Counted from the stretch's first letter, positions 1-7,481 are shown. The stretch: DNA of 21,216 bases from Syntrophaceae bacterium UBA5744 (GCA_002419215.1 DIFQ01000107.1:18106-39321), one strand, 5' to 3'. Program-made: numbers and translations. The notes: generated by a model from the letters alone, not told the origin.

Positions 1-41
1 AGGTCTCCGTAGGGCGAGGGAGGCTATAAGGAGTAAAGGCC

Positions 42-1022
42 ATGAAGGCTCTGCGATTCAGCAGCTTCGGGGATTTCACCGGCCACCTTCACGTCGAGGA
101 AGTTCCCGCGCCCGTTGCAGGGCCCGACGAGGTGCTGGTGAAGGTGTACGCCGCCTCGCTCAACCCCAGCGACTGGAAAAACGTTCTCGGGCAATACAAG
201 AAAACGGTTCTCCCGCGAACCCCGGGCCAGGACTTTGCCGGCGTCATCGTCGCCGGGGACCGGGAGATGATCGGGCAGGAGATCTGGGCCACCGGCGGGG
301 ATGTGGGGTTCACGCGGGACGGAAGCCATGCGGAGTATGTGGTCATCCCGAAGAAGGCCGCGCGGCCGAAGCCGCAGAATCTGTCCTTCAGCGAGGCGGC
401 CTGCGTGGGAAGGACCTACGTCACGGCATACGTCGGGCTGATCGAAAAGGCGCAGCTGCAGGACGGGGAAACGGTGCTCGTCACCGGCGCAAGCGGGGGC
501 GTGGGAAGCTCCGTCATCAAGCTCGCGAAAATGAAATCGGCCCGCGTCATCGCGGTGGACCGCCGGGTGCCGGATCCGGAAACGGCGCGGCGACTCGGGA
601 TCGATCTGGCCCTCAGCAGCCTGTCGGAGAATATCCCCGATCGCGTGAGGGAATTCACCCGGAAAAAAGGCGTGAATGTGGCCTTTGACTGCGTCGGCGG
701 CGCGCTCTTCGAAGTCTCGCTCAAGACCCTTGCGCCGGGGGGCCGGCAGGTCAACATCGTCTCGGTCGGGGAGAGAAGGGTGAGCTTCGACCTGGTGGAC
801 TTCTTCGTCCGGCGCCTCTCGCTTTTCGGCTTGAGCACGCTGAGTATCGACGCGGTGGCGTCCGCCGACATCCTGGAGAAGCTGCGGCCCGCTTTTGAGC
901 AGGGAAAGCTGACTGCGCCCGACATCGCGAGGACCTGCTCCATCGACGAAGCCGTCGAGGCCTATCGGGAGGGGGCCGGCGGGGCCGCCAGGGGGAAGGT
1001 CGTGATCGTTTTTCCCCATTGA
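42..1022 (+). CDS. Zinc-independent MDR-family oxidoreductase (quinone oxidoreductase-like)
   Basis: This 326-residue protein is a medium-chain dehydrogenase/reductase of the NAD(P)H:quinone oxidoreductase / enoyl-reductase-like branch. It has the N-terminal GroES-like fold with the SLNPSDWKNVLG segment near residue 40. A Rossmann nucleotide-binding loop, VTGASGGVGSS, lies near residues 147-157. The zinc-ligand cysteines of classical alcohol dehydrogenases are absent, so it should reduce a quinone, enone or similar carbonyl using NAD(P)H in the cytoplasm. The ATG is preceded by AAGGAG eight bases upstream, and the ORF has the normal family length. It appears to be a single-gene unit. The substrate cannot be predicted, because this family is broad and its members are often misnamed. 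Confidence 0.9.
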   Translation: MKALRFSSFGDFTGHLHVEEVPAPVAGPDEVLVKVYAASLNPSDWKNVLGQYKKTVLPRTPGQDFAGVIVAGDREMIGQEIWATGGDVGFTRDGSHAEYVVIPKKAARPKPQNLSFSEAACVGRTYVTAYVGLIEKAQLQDGETVLVTGASGGVGSSVIKLAKMKSARVIAVDRRVPDPETARRLGIDLALSSLSENIPDRVREFTRKKGVNVAFDCVGGALFEVSLKTLAPGGRQVNIVSVGERRVSFDLVDFFVRRLSLFGLSTLSIDAVASADILEKLRPAFEQGKLTAPDIARTCSIDEAVEAYREGAGGAARGKVVIVFPH

Positions 1023-1085
1023 TTTGAACGGGGTCGGCTCTCGCAGGGGGCTGTCCGTATAGCCGTGGCAGGAGATGCTTGCCGA

Positions 1086-1505
1086 ATGAGCACGGAGATT
1101 CGCATCGAACTTTTCAGAAGGATTGTCGAGCAGACGACAGACGCCATCATCTTTGCCGATCGGCAAGGGCTCATCCGGATATGGAATCAGGGCGCAGAGT
1201 CCCTGTTCGGATTTCCCGCCGGGGAAGTGCTGGGGAAAAGCCTGGACGTCATCATCCCGGAGGAGTTGCGCAGGAAACACTGGGAGGGTTACAACAAGGC
1301 CATCGAGACCGGCAAGACCAGACTGGGCAGCCGGGTGCTGACAACACGCTCCCGTCACAAGGATGGGAGCCGGCTGTATGTCGACTTGAGTTTCAAGGTC
1401 ATCGTGGATGACTCGGGCCATGCAGAGGGCGCGCTGGCAATCGGACGCAATGTCACGGAGCGGTACCTGGCCGACAAGGCGCTTCGAAAGCATGCCGCCG
1501 AATAA
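1086..1505 (+). CDS. Single PAS-domain protein
   Basis: The protein has 139 residues and is almost entirely one PAS sensory domain (about residues 6-130). Visible features are the VEQTTDAIIFADRQGLIRIWN opening, the GFPAGEVLGKSL turn, the HKDGSRLYVDLSF strand and the GRNVTERYLADKALR ending that usually leads into an output domain. Here no output domain follows and the ORF stops normally. It could act as a free-standing sensor or partner protein. I chose the ATG at 1086; GTG 1065 would add seven residues with no PAS homology, and the GGAG at 1071-1074 is a loosely spaced Shine-Dalgarno for 1086. No cofactor ligand is evident. The role is unknown. Confidence 0.75.
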   Translation: MSTEIRIELFRRIVEQTTDAIIFADRQGLIRIWNQGAESLFGFPAGEVLGKSLDVIIPEELRRKHWEGYNKAIETGKTRLGSRVLTTRSRHKDGSRLYVDLSFKVIVDDSGHAEGALAIGRNVTERYLADKALRKHAAE

Positions 1506-1611
1506 TATCGGGGTCGGGGCTTCCCGGCAAGGATGAAACCATGCATCATTGCGCACGCTGACCCCGGTCAACGTTCACGCCTGACCCCCGGGACAACGAG
1601 GTGAGGAAACA

Positions 1612-1773
1612 GTGGTCGAATACGGGCTCCTGGCATCCAGATCGTCCGATTTTCTCTCGGGCATCATCGGGCAAATGCAGAGTCTGTGGGATGCACTTCC
1701 TTTCGGCTCGCCTGCTGCGATCGGGGCCGGTATTGCGGTAGTGCTCTATCTTTTGTTCTGGAAGCGGCGATAG
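1612..1773 (+). CDS. Small single-helix membrane protein, 53 aa (unrecognised)
   Basis: This short ORF starts with GTG at 1612. Eight bases upstream is a strong Shine-Dalgarno, GAGGTG at 1598-1603. The predicted peptide has a soluble, partly amphipathic N-terminal half including SDFLSGIIGQMQSLWDALPF. A single transmembrane helix follows (roughly residues 34-50, AAIGAGIAVVLYLLFW), and it ends in a positively charged tail, KRR. This topology suggests an N-out/C-in inner-membrane microprotein. An in-frame stop at 1582-1584 rules out a longer form. I do not recognise the family. The support is the ribosome binding site, the complete helix and the charge pattern, not homology. Confidence 0.5.
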   Translation: MVEYGLLASRSSDFLSGIIGQMQSLWDALPFGSPAAIGAGIAVVLYLLFWKRR

Positions 1774-1802
1774 GGCCAAGGCGCATGGAGGGAGACACGC
1801 CC

Positions 1803-1910
1803 ATGCAGATGACGGACATCCCCTTCGGGACGACGGACTGGTCGACCGTCGAGGTCACGGAACACAGGGGCGCAACCGGGATGGCCCGGTGGCGCACCCG
1901 GAATTGTTGA
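1803..1910 (+). pseudogene. Truncated N-terminal fragment of a DHCW-motif cupin gene
   Basis: The 35-residue reading frame contains IPFGTTDWSTVEVTEH followed by GATGMARWRTR. I recognise this as the start of the DHCW-motif cupin-fold family, whose members run to about 105-110 residues. In intact proteins this opening is followed by a GDIRVRM-like strand and the DHCW metal-site motif. Here the frame reads N-C-stop and the next gene begins 30 bases later, so the catalytic cupin barrel is missing and there is no room for it. I infer a decayed or deletion-truncated gene. The family match is from memory of the sequence pattern. Confidence 0.6.
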
Positions 1911-1939
1911 ATTCACGGACTTGAAGGGGGAAGGGGCGT

Positions 1940-2389
1940 ATGATGCGACGGCCCATTTTGCTTGCAGGGATCTTCCTCATCCTGGCGGTTGCAACAGCCG
2001 AAGGAGCGGAAACCCTGGTATGCGATTACAAGGAACAGTTCAAAGGCGGAGGGTCGCGCGAGGTGAGGCTCGAGCTCGCCACCGAGGGAGGTGAGGTCAC
2101 CGGGATCTCCTACCACAATGCCATTGCCTCGGGCAAGGAGGGCGGCGGGTACATGTGCGCCTTCGATGCGTCGGCGGCCGGCGGCGATTCGACCTGGACC
2201 CGGAAGGGCCACCAGATGTTTGTCGAATTGAAGGACGGGAAGAATTCGACCTTTGAAATACGCAAATCGAAAAAAGGGTTCATGCTCCTGTTCCTGGACA
2301 TGTCGCTGGAGTATTACGGTTTCGGGGCGGAGTTTCCCGAGTCGGTTACGCTCGACAGGGGCAAGAAAAAGTGCCGCGTGAAGTTTTGA
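1940..2389 (+). CDS. Small exported protein of unknown function
   Basis: The predicted protein has 149 residues (148 if the second ATG at 1943 is used). The N-terminus MMRRPILLAGIFLILAVATA followed by EGAE is a typical Sec signal peptide with a probable cleavage after about residue 22. The mature part is about 125 residues, rich in beta-prone and charged segments. It has three cysteines (CDY near residue 32, CAF near 73, and KKCRVKF at the C-terminus), which leaves one disulfide possible. A GAAGGGGG purine run lies just upstream. It is probably periplasmic. I do not recognise a family. It lies directly after the cupin remnant, with no sign of a shared operon. Confidence 0.65.
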   Translation: MMRRPILLAGIFLILAVATAEGAETLVCDYKEQFKGGGSREVRLELATEGGEVTGISYHNAIASGKEGGGYMCAFDASAAGGDSTWTRKGHQMFVELKDGKNSTFEIRKSKKGFMLLFLDMSLEYYGFGAEFPESVTLDRGKKKCRVKF

Positions 2390-2585
2390 CGAGGGAGGTG
2401 CGGGAACGCGAAGAGGCCTGATCGCAGAGCGCCCGGTCCGTTTTGCCCTTGTCCGGCATGGGCGGCGCCCCGCCGTGATGGTAGACCTGTTCGGCAAGAC
2501 AAGCTCGATCGTGAAATCATGCAAGTCGCGGGGGCCGGGATGAATCCGGTATCATGGAGATGATCCCCTGAAAGGAGTCATGGCT

Positions 2586-2942
2586 ATGGCGGTGAAAGGC
2601 GAGAAGGAAGCATCGGGGCTCTATGTTATAAGGCTGTCCGGCGTGTTCACCAACCAGGATAGGAAGGCCATGGAAGCGGCCGGGCGGGCGGAAATCGATC
2701 GCAGCTCGAAGATCAGGATCCTGATCCTCGCCGGCGGATTCGCCGGATGGGGCAAGGAAGGCGACTGGGGGGATATCCGGTTCATGCTCGAGTACGACCC
2801 CTGCATGGAGAAGATCGCCGTCGTCGCCGACGAGAAGTGGCGGGACCCGTTCCTGATGTACCTGGCGGCGGGCCACAGGAAGGCAGCCGTGGAATTCTTC
2901 CCCCTGGGGCAGGAGAAGAAAGCCAGGGAGTGGCTGGCGTAG
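2586..2942 (+). CDS. SpoIIAA-like / STAS-domain protein
   Basis: The protein has 118 residues from the ATG at 2586. AGGAG at 2573-2577 lies eight bases before this ATG but only two before the in-frame ATG at 2580, so 2586 is preferred. It matches the SpoIIAA-like (STAS/SEC14-type) family: an opening GVFTNQDRKAM, the central LAGGFAGWGKEGDWGDIRFM segment, then the EKIAVVADEKWRDPF strand-turn and a C-terminal AREWLA helix. Such proteins are small cytoplasmic alpha/beta domains of unclear function. No phosphorylatable anti-sigma-antagonist serine motif is evident, and no anti-sigma kinase is adjacent, so an anti-anti-sigma role should not be assumed. Confidence 0.8.
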   Translation: MAVKGEKEASGLYVIRLSGVFTNQDRKAMEAAGRAEIDRSSKIRILILAGGFAGWGKEGDWGDIRFMLEYDPCMEKIAVVADEKWRDPFLMYLAAGHRKAAVEFFPLGQEKKAREWLA

Positions 2943-3005
2943 GGGGGCAGGGTGCCCGGCACCCTCGAACAATGAGAAACAGATCAAATCGGTGAAAGAA
3001 AATCC

Positions 3006-3088
3006 CCCTTCGACAGGCTCAGAACAGGAGCTCACGACCCTGAGCTGGCCGAAGGGCCTGTCGAAGGGCTCTCCCTCGACGGGGAGAG
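3006..3088. repeat. Palindromic intergenic repeat with two stem-loops
   Basis: The arms CCCTTCGACAGGC (3006-3018) and GCCTGTCGAAGGG (3056-3068) are perfect inverted complements of 13 bp around a 37-base loop that contains further partial complementarity. They are followed directly by a second hairpin, CTCTCCC (3069-3075) with GGGAGAG (3082-3088). The CTTCGACAGGCTCAG-type sequence resembles repeats commonly found between genes in many proteobacterial genomes. It lies in the 230-base gap between the STAS and GNAT genes. There is no T-tract, so it is a REP-like element rather than a standard intrinsic terminator. Confidence 0.7.
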
Positions 3089-3171
3089 GGAGAGCAGGGC
3101 AGTGATTTTTCCGAGGCGCCCCCGGTCAAAGGGGGATGAATTCAAACCCTTCTCTGGGGAAGAGACGCTCC

Positions 3172-3660
3172 ATGGATTATCGCATCCGCCCCTGCACGCG
3201 GCAGGACTCTGCAGCCCTGGCGGAGACGATTCGTACGGCCTTCCGGGACGTGGCCGGGCGCTTCGGCCTCACCGAGGAGAACTGCCCCCGGCACCCGTCC
3301 AACTGCAGGGCGGACTGGATCGAAAAGGACATGGACCGCGGGGTCACGTACTACGTCCTCGAGAGCGGAGGGCGCGTGGCGGGAAGCGTTGGGCTCGAAC
3401 GGGTGAGGCCGGGCCTGTGCAACCTGGAGCGCCTGGCGGTGCTTCCGGATCAGCGAAAACGCAGCTTCGGCAGGGCCCTGGTCAGCCATGTGTTCACGGA
3501 GGCCCGAAAGCTGGGCTGTAACACCGTCCGGATCGGCGTCATCGCGGACCAGGCCGAACTGAAGGCCTGGTACCGGGAGCTCGGGTTTGTCGAGACGGAG
3601 ACGAGGGACTTTGCCCACCTGCCTTTCCGGGTGAGTTTCATGCAGAGCTCTTTGAGTTGA
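3172..3660 (+). CDS. GNAT-family N-acetyltransferase
   Basis: This 162-residue protein is a GCN5-related acetyltransferase that should transfer an acetyl group from acetyl-CoA to an amine. The acetyl-CoA site is visible as LERLAVLPDQRKRSFGRALV (motif A, R/Q-x-x-G-x-A) around residues 90-110. It is followed by a helix and by the AWYRELGFVETE motif B near residues 135-146. The ATG at 3172 starts right at the domain (DYRIRPCTRQD) and has GGGGAAGAG a little upstream. An in-frame ATG at 3136 would add 12 residues, but its purine run abuts the codon. The substrate is not predictable. It stands alone between intergenic repeats and the TRAP operon. Confidence 0.85.
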   Translation: MDYRIRPCTRQDSAALAETIRTAFRDVAGRFGLTEENCPRHPSNCRADWIEKDMDRGVTYYVLESGGRVAGSVGLERVRPGLCNLERLAVLPDQRKRSFGRALVSHVFTEARKLGCNTVRIGVIADQAELKAWYRELGFVETETRDFAHLPFRVSFMQSSLS

Positions 3661-3867
3661 GTCCACGAAAGAAAAGGAAAGGCGGGGCGGCCCGATGGCC
3701 CATGGAAAATGGCGGCCAGTTGTGATAAGCACGGGATGACCCCTTGATATCGGAGGCACGGTACCAGGAAAAAAGAAGCCTTCTTCGGGTGATGTCCCTT
3801 TGAAGTTTACCCCTGCGTCCGGGCACCCCGGGCGTCATGAAACCATTTCAGCAAAGGAGAAGAATCC

Positions 3868-4845
3868 ATGAAACGAATGTTAACCCTGTGCTGCATCATG
3901 CTGTTGACGTTTGTCCTTGCCGTACCTGCCTTTGCGGCCGGTGTGGTCCTGAAGCTCGGCCACATCGCCGAGCCATCGAATCCCTACGGCATGGGCGCCG
4001 ACCACTTCGCCAAGCTGGTCGCCCAGAAGTCCAAGGGCGAAATCGAAGTCAAGGTATTCCCCTCGTCGCAGCTCGGGGCGCAAAAGCAACTCATCGAAGG
4101 CTGCATCTTCGGCACCCTCGACCTGACGCTCACGAGCACCGCCGAGCTGGGCACCTTCCAGCCGCAGATGGCCCTGTTCGACATGCCGTTCCTGTTCAAG
4201 GATCGCAAGCACGCATACAAGGCACTCGATACGGTCGGCATGGATCTGGCCAAGGCCCTCGAGCCCAAGGGCCTCAAGATGCTCGGGTACATGGAAAACG
4301 GCATCCGCCACATGACCAACAACGTGCGCGAGGTCAAGACCCCCGCAGACATGAAGGGTCTCAAGATGCGCGTCATGAACAACAAGGTCTACATCGAGAT
4401 GATGAAGTCCCTCGGCGCCTCCCCCACCCCCATGGCCTTCTCGGAGCTGTATTCCGCCATGCAGCAGGGAACCATTGACGGACAGGAGAACCCCAGCGCC
4501 CACATCTACACCAAGCGTTTCTTCGAGGTCCAGAAGTACGCCTCCCTGACCGGCCACGCCTATGCGCCGGAGCCCCTGCTCATCTCCATGATCACCTGGA
4601 AAAAGCTCACGCCCAGGCAGCAGGCCGTCATCCAGGAGGCGGCCAACGAGGCCATCGTCTGGCAGCGCAAGGTTTCCACGGATGAAGACGAAGACTTCTG
4701 GAACAAGATCAGGGCGACGGGCAAGATGAAGGTCATCACGGTCAACCGCCAACTGTTCATCGATGCCACCAAGGATGTCTACAAGAAGCTTGCACCGACC
4801 GTCGGCCAGGCAAACATCGACAGGGTCAGGGCCCTGGAGAAGTAA
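3868..4845 (+). CDS. dctP: TRAP transporter periplasmic solute-binding protein (DctP family)
   Basis: This is the 325-residue extracytoplasmic receptor of a tripartite ATP-independent periplasmic transporter. It begins with a clear signal peptide ending in VPAFAA-G (cleavage around residue 24). Family landmarks follow: KLGHIAEPSNPY at the mature N-terminus, the FDMPFLFKDRKHAY segment, the GLKMRVMNN strand whose Arg168 matches the carboxylate-binding arginine of DctP proteins, and MAFSELYSAMQQGTIDGQENP. The conserved arginine indicates an organic-acid ligand, but which one cannot be told. AAAGGAG lies upstream with normal spacing. It is the first gene of the dctPQM set. A strong hairpin follows, which probably keeps receptor mRNA in excess over the membrane subunits. 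Confidence 0.93.
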   Translation: MKRMLTLCCIMLLTFVLAVPAFAAGVVLKLGHIAEPSNPYGMGADHFAKLVAQKSKGEIEVKVFPSSQLGAQKQLIEGCIFGTLDLTLTSTAELGTFQPQMALFDMPFLFKDRKHAYKALDTVGMDLAKALEPKGLKMLGYMENGIRHMTNNVREVKTPADMKGLKMRVMNNKVYIEMMKSLGASPTPMAFSELYSAMQQGTIDGQENPSAHIYTKRFFEVQKYASLTGHAYAPEPLLISMITWKKLTPRQQAVIQEAANEAIVWQRKVSTDEDEDFWNKIRATGKMKVITVNRQLFIDATKDVYKKLAPTVGQANIDRVRALEK

Positions 4846-4866
4846 TGAAGTAATCGTGCACCCATC

Positions 4867-4904
4867 CGGGTCAAGGCCCGGGCGTTCGCCCGGGCCTTGA
4901 CCCG
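4867..4904 (+). promoter_or_regulatory. Strong intra-operon stem-loop between dctP and dctQ
   Basis: The arms at 4867-4883 and 4888-4904 form a perfect 17-bp, GC-rich stem with a GTTC loop. There is no T-tract downstream. The dctQ Shine-Dalgarno (GAGGAGAG) follows immediately. The position suggests an mRNA-stability or processing hairpin, or partial attenuation, giving more binding protein than permease. The structure is seen directly; the function is inferred from common layouts of binding-protein operons. Confidence 0.75.
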
Positions 4905-4917
4905 AGGAGAGCCTGCC

Positions 4918-5412
4918 ATGCTGGACAAGCTGTTCAAGGGGCTGCGATCGGTCCTTTACGGGTTTTCGGTTGCGGCCATGTCGGTCATGCTGGTCGTCAT
5001 CTTTGCGCAGGTCGTATCGCGATACCTCTTCAACTGGACCCCCGAGTGGTCCGAGGAACTGGCCCGCTACCTCTTCGTCTGGGTGGTCTTCATCGGTTCG
5101 GCCCTCATCATGGGCGAATCGGGCCACCTGGCCGTGCAGTTCGTTCCCAACCACTTCAAGGGGACGGCAGCGGGCAAAGCCCTGCAGGTCATCATCAACC
5201 TCTCCGGCTACGTGTTCATCGTCCTTCTGCTTGTTCAGGGGACCAAGATGATGCAGGTCATGACCTTCCAGATATCACCCGGCCTGGAGATCCCGATGAG
5301 CTGGGTCTATTCCGTGATCCCGATCAGCGCCGTGCTGATGCTGCTCTACCTCGTCAAGGACACGGTGCGGATCGTCCGTGATTTTTCCGGACCGAAGGGG
5401 GAAGGAAGGTAG
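4918..5412 (+). CDS. dctQ: TRAP transporter small membrane subunit (DctQ family)
   Basis: This 164-residue protein is the small integral membrane subunit of the TRAP transporter. It shows four hydrophobic helices, at roughly residues 15-38, 50-70, 88-110 and 125-148. It also carries the DctQ landmark SRYLFNWTPEWSEELARYLFVWVVFIGSA, given here as positions 32-60 with the key residues W42, E45 and E46 near the centre, and the GESGHLAV motif. ATG 4918 is chosen because GAGGAGAG lies just upstream; an in-frame ATG at 4897 would fall inside the right arm of the hairpin. It lies six bases before dctM. The subunit pairs with DctM to use a sodium or proton gradient for uptake. Confidence 0.92.
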   Translation: MLDKLFKGLRSVLYGFSVAAMSVMLVVIFAQVVSRYLFNWTPEWSEELARYLFVWVVFIGSALIMGESGHLAVQFVPNHFKGTAAGKALQVIINLSGYVFIVLLLVQGTKMMQVMTFQISPGLEIPMSWVYSVIPISAVLMLLYLVKDTVRIVRDFSGPKGEGR

Positions 5413-5418
5413 ACCGGT

Positions 5419-6696
5419 ATGGAATACGTTCTGATCGGCCTGTTTCTTCTCCTGACGGCGCTCGGCGTGCCCGTGGCCTTTTCCCTGTGCCTGGCCACCG
5501 CGGCTATCCTTCTCTTCCACATGGATGTGCCGCTCGTCATGGTGTCCCAGATGATGTTCTCGGGCATCGACTCCTTTTCGTTCATGGCCGTGCCCTTCTT
5601 CATGCTGGCAGGCGCCTTCATGTCCGCCGGCGGGGTGACCTCCCGCCTGGTCAGTTTCTCCCAGGCCCTGGTCGGTGCGTTCACGGGGGGACTCGCGCAG
5701 ACCGTGTCCGTGGCCGGCATGTTCTTTGCCGCCATATCGGGCTCTTCGGCCGCCACAACGGCCGCCCTCGGCAGCACCATGATCGGCGAGCTGGAGAAGA
5801 AGGGGTATAATCGCGACTGGGCCACCGGCATCGTCGCCTCGAGCGGCACCGTGGGCATCGTCATCCCGCCCTCGATCACCATGGTGGTCTACGGCGCGAT
5901 TGCCGACACATCCATCGGCGATCTCTTCATCGGCGGCTTCATGCCGGGCATCATGATGGGGGCATCCATGATGCTGGTCAGCTGGTACAAGGCCCGAAAG
6001 GAAGGACTTTCGGCCGAGGGAACGTTCTCGTTTACCGCCGCCGTCAAATCGTTCACGGACTCCTTTTTCGCGCTGATGACGCCGGTCATCATCATCGGCG
6101 GCATCTACGGCGGCATCTTCACCCCCACGGAGGCGGCGGCCGTCGCGGCGGTCTACGGGATCCTCGTCGGGCTTTTCGTCTACAAGGAGCTCAAGCTCAG
6201 GGACTTCCCCCAGATCATCTTCCAGGCCGTGATCGGCACCACGGTCATCATGTTCCTGGTGGGCGCCGCCACCGTTTTCGGATGGCTCATCACAAGCCTG
6301 CAGATCCCTCACCAGGTCGCCGCGTTTGTTGTTTCCGTGACGAGCTCGCCGATCCTGTTCCTGTTTGCGATGAACATCCTGCTGCTCATCGCCGGCACCA
6401 TGGTCAACGCTTCGGCAGCGGTGGTCATCCTGACCCCGATCTTCCTGCCCGTGGCCAAGACCCTGGGCATCGATCCCCTGTTCTTCGGCGTGCTTATGGT
6501 CGTCAACCTGGCCATCGGCTGCATCACCCCGCCGGTGGGACTCGATCTCTTCGTGGCAAGCGCCATCTCGAAGGTGCCCATCGAACGCGTCGTCAAAGCG
6601 TGCCTGCCCTATCTCTGGGCCCTGCTGGTGGTGCTGGTCATCCTGACCATTTTCCCGTGGTTCATCACCGTGCTTCCGAGTCTTCTCGCGAAATGA
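5419..6696 (+). CDS. dctM: TRAP transporter large membrane subunit (DctM family)
   Basis: This 425-residue protein is the transport-channel subunit of the TRAP system. About 11-12 hydrophobic segments cover the sequence. The best DctM signature is AGMFFAAISGSSAATTAALG, followed by MIGELEKKGYNRDWATG and the SSGTVGIVIPPSITMVVYG loop (residues about 95-160). The second half repeats the topology and contains GCITPPVGLDLFV near residue 375. The length is normal for the family. GGAAGGAAGG lies just upstream, and the six-base gap from dctQ indicates co-translation. No clear intrinsic terminator follows. The 135 bases to the next gene hold only a weak GGCCGG/CCGGCC stem just after the stop. Confidence 0.93.
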   Translation: MEYVLIGLFLLLTALGVPVAFSLCLATAAILLFHMDVPLVMVSQMMFSGIDSFSFMAVPFFMLAGAFMSAGGVTSRLVSFSQALVGAFTGGLAQTVSVAGMFFAAISGSSAATTAALGSTMIGELEKKGYNRDWATGIVASSGTVGIVIPPSITMVVYGAIADTSIGDLFIGGFMPGIMMGASMMLVSWYKARKEGLSAEGTFSFTAAVKSFTDSFFALMTPVIIIGGIYGGIFTPTEAAAVAAVYGILVGLFVYKELKLRDFPQIIFQAVIGTTVIMFLVGAATVFGWLITSLQIPHQVAAFVVSVTSSPILFLFAMNILLLIAGTMVNASAAVVILTPIFLPVAKTLGIDPLFFGVLMVVNLAIGCITPPVGLDLFVASAISKVPIERVVKACLPYLWALLVVLVILTIFPWFITVLPSLLAK

Positions 6697-6831
6697 ACGC
6701 AACGGGGCCGGCTTTGATCCCGGCCATCGACGACCTGACCCGTTTGACGTTTGGCCTTGGGGCATGATGGGGTGATCCGGTCTGCCCGCCGGGGTGTTTC
6801 CATTCTTCCGGGGCGCTGCCGGGACTGTATG

Positions 6832-7197
6832 CTAATGATGGGGATAGCGGATGCGCAGGGTGCCGCAGAACCAGCCCATAAGCTCCTTTCCGTTCTTGTC
6901 GGTATACTCCACCAGCAGGACAAAGAGATGACTGCCCTGATTTGTGTGGTATTTCTCCAGGACCGTGACCTGCTGGTTCGCCGGCACCTCGGCGATCTTC
7001 AGGGTCATCTGCCTGTCGGCAAAAAGCGGGCTGTTCCTCTCGACCAGCGCCTTGAATGGAATCGTGTCCGCGGGGGCTGCCTTCGTTGTGTACGATGCGT
7101 ACAGGGGTTGAAAAACCTGGGCCTGTGCAGGCAGGGAGAATACCCACGCATAAGCCAGGAGGCAAAAAAGGACGAATAGAATCTTGAACATTTTCAT
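6832..7197 (-). CDS. Small exported protein, possibly SH3b-like
   Basis: The protein has 121 residues, with a clear signal peptide (MKMFKILFVLFCLLAYAWVF then SLPAQAQ, cleavage near residue 26). The mature part of about 95 residues includes TLKIAEVPANQQVTVLEKYH and LMGWFCGTLRIRYPHH. The VTVLEKY...GWF pattern is what one sees in bacterial SH3-like domains, where a short strand pair is followed by a tryptophan turn, but the match is weak. A purine-rich GAGAGGG lies upstream on this strand. It is transcribed against dctM and divergently from the large exported protein at 7482. The function is unknown; a periplasmic location is likely. Confidence 0.7.
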   Translation of the reverse strand: MKMFKILFVLFCLLAYAWVFSLPAQAQVFQPLYASYTTKAAPADTIPFKALVERNSPLFADRQMTLKIAEVPANQQVTVLEKYHTNQGSHLFVLLVEYTDKNGKELMGWFCGTLRIRYPHH

Positions 7198-7344
7198 CTT
7201 GCAACCCTCTCTTTTTTGTGAGTTCGAATACCTGTCGGCTTGACCTCAATCGTCTTTGGTAACCTGCATGAGCAACGCTCGTGCCGCAGGGCCAAGATCG
7301 ACATTTCTTCTTTTGTTTCGAATGGTTGGCTCGTATCGGGCCTT

Positions 7345-7385
7345 CCGGGGGTCGTTATCGGAAGTCCCCGGATTATTCCATAACG
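7345..7385 (+). other. Crossing inverted repeats (possible pseudoknot) upstream of an exported-protein gene
   Basis: CCGGGG (7345-7350) complements CCCCGG (7366-7371), and CGTTAT (7353-7358) complements ATAACG (7380-7385). The second left arm lies within the first loop, so the pairings cross as in an H-type pseudoknot. It sits about 100 bases before the start codon at 7482. Arms of six bases can arise by chance, so this is only a candidate leader structure. Confidence 0.25.
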
Positions 7386-7481
7386 GCACAGTGGTCCCGA
7401 TTCGCTTTTTATTCCGGCAGGTAAGAAGGGTGAATTGATTTGGGATGGTCCATTGAGATCGATGTCGAAAGGAGGCCGGCC

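Noticed and set aside
24..1571. A 515-codon open frame on the minus strand across the MDR and PAS genes
   Set aside because: It is the antisense shadow of GC-rich codons. The + strand frames carry clear MDR and PAS motifs, and the minus frame has no recognisable domain or ribosome site.
2390..2585. Possible small gene or RNA between the exported protein and STAS genes
   Set aside because: I saw no ribosome-site-supported frame, tRNA-like fold or strong hairpin in this stretch.
3880..5154. A 424-codon minus-strand frame opposite dctP
   Set aside because: It has no domain and crosses the dctP-dctQ hairpin; dctP is clearly real on the + strand.
5275..6765. A long minus-strand open frame opposite dctQ and dctM, rich in Asp, His, Arg and Gly
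   Set aside because: The composition is the mirror of hydrophobic permease codons, and the opposite strand encodes well-conserved TRAP subunits.
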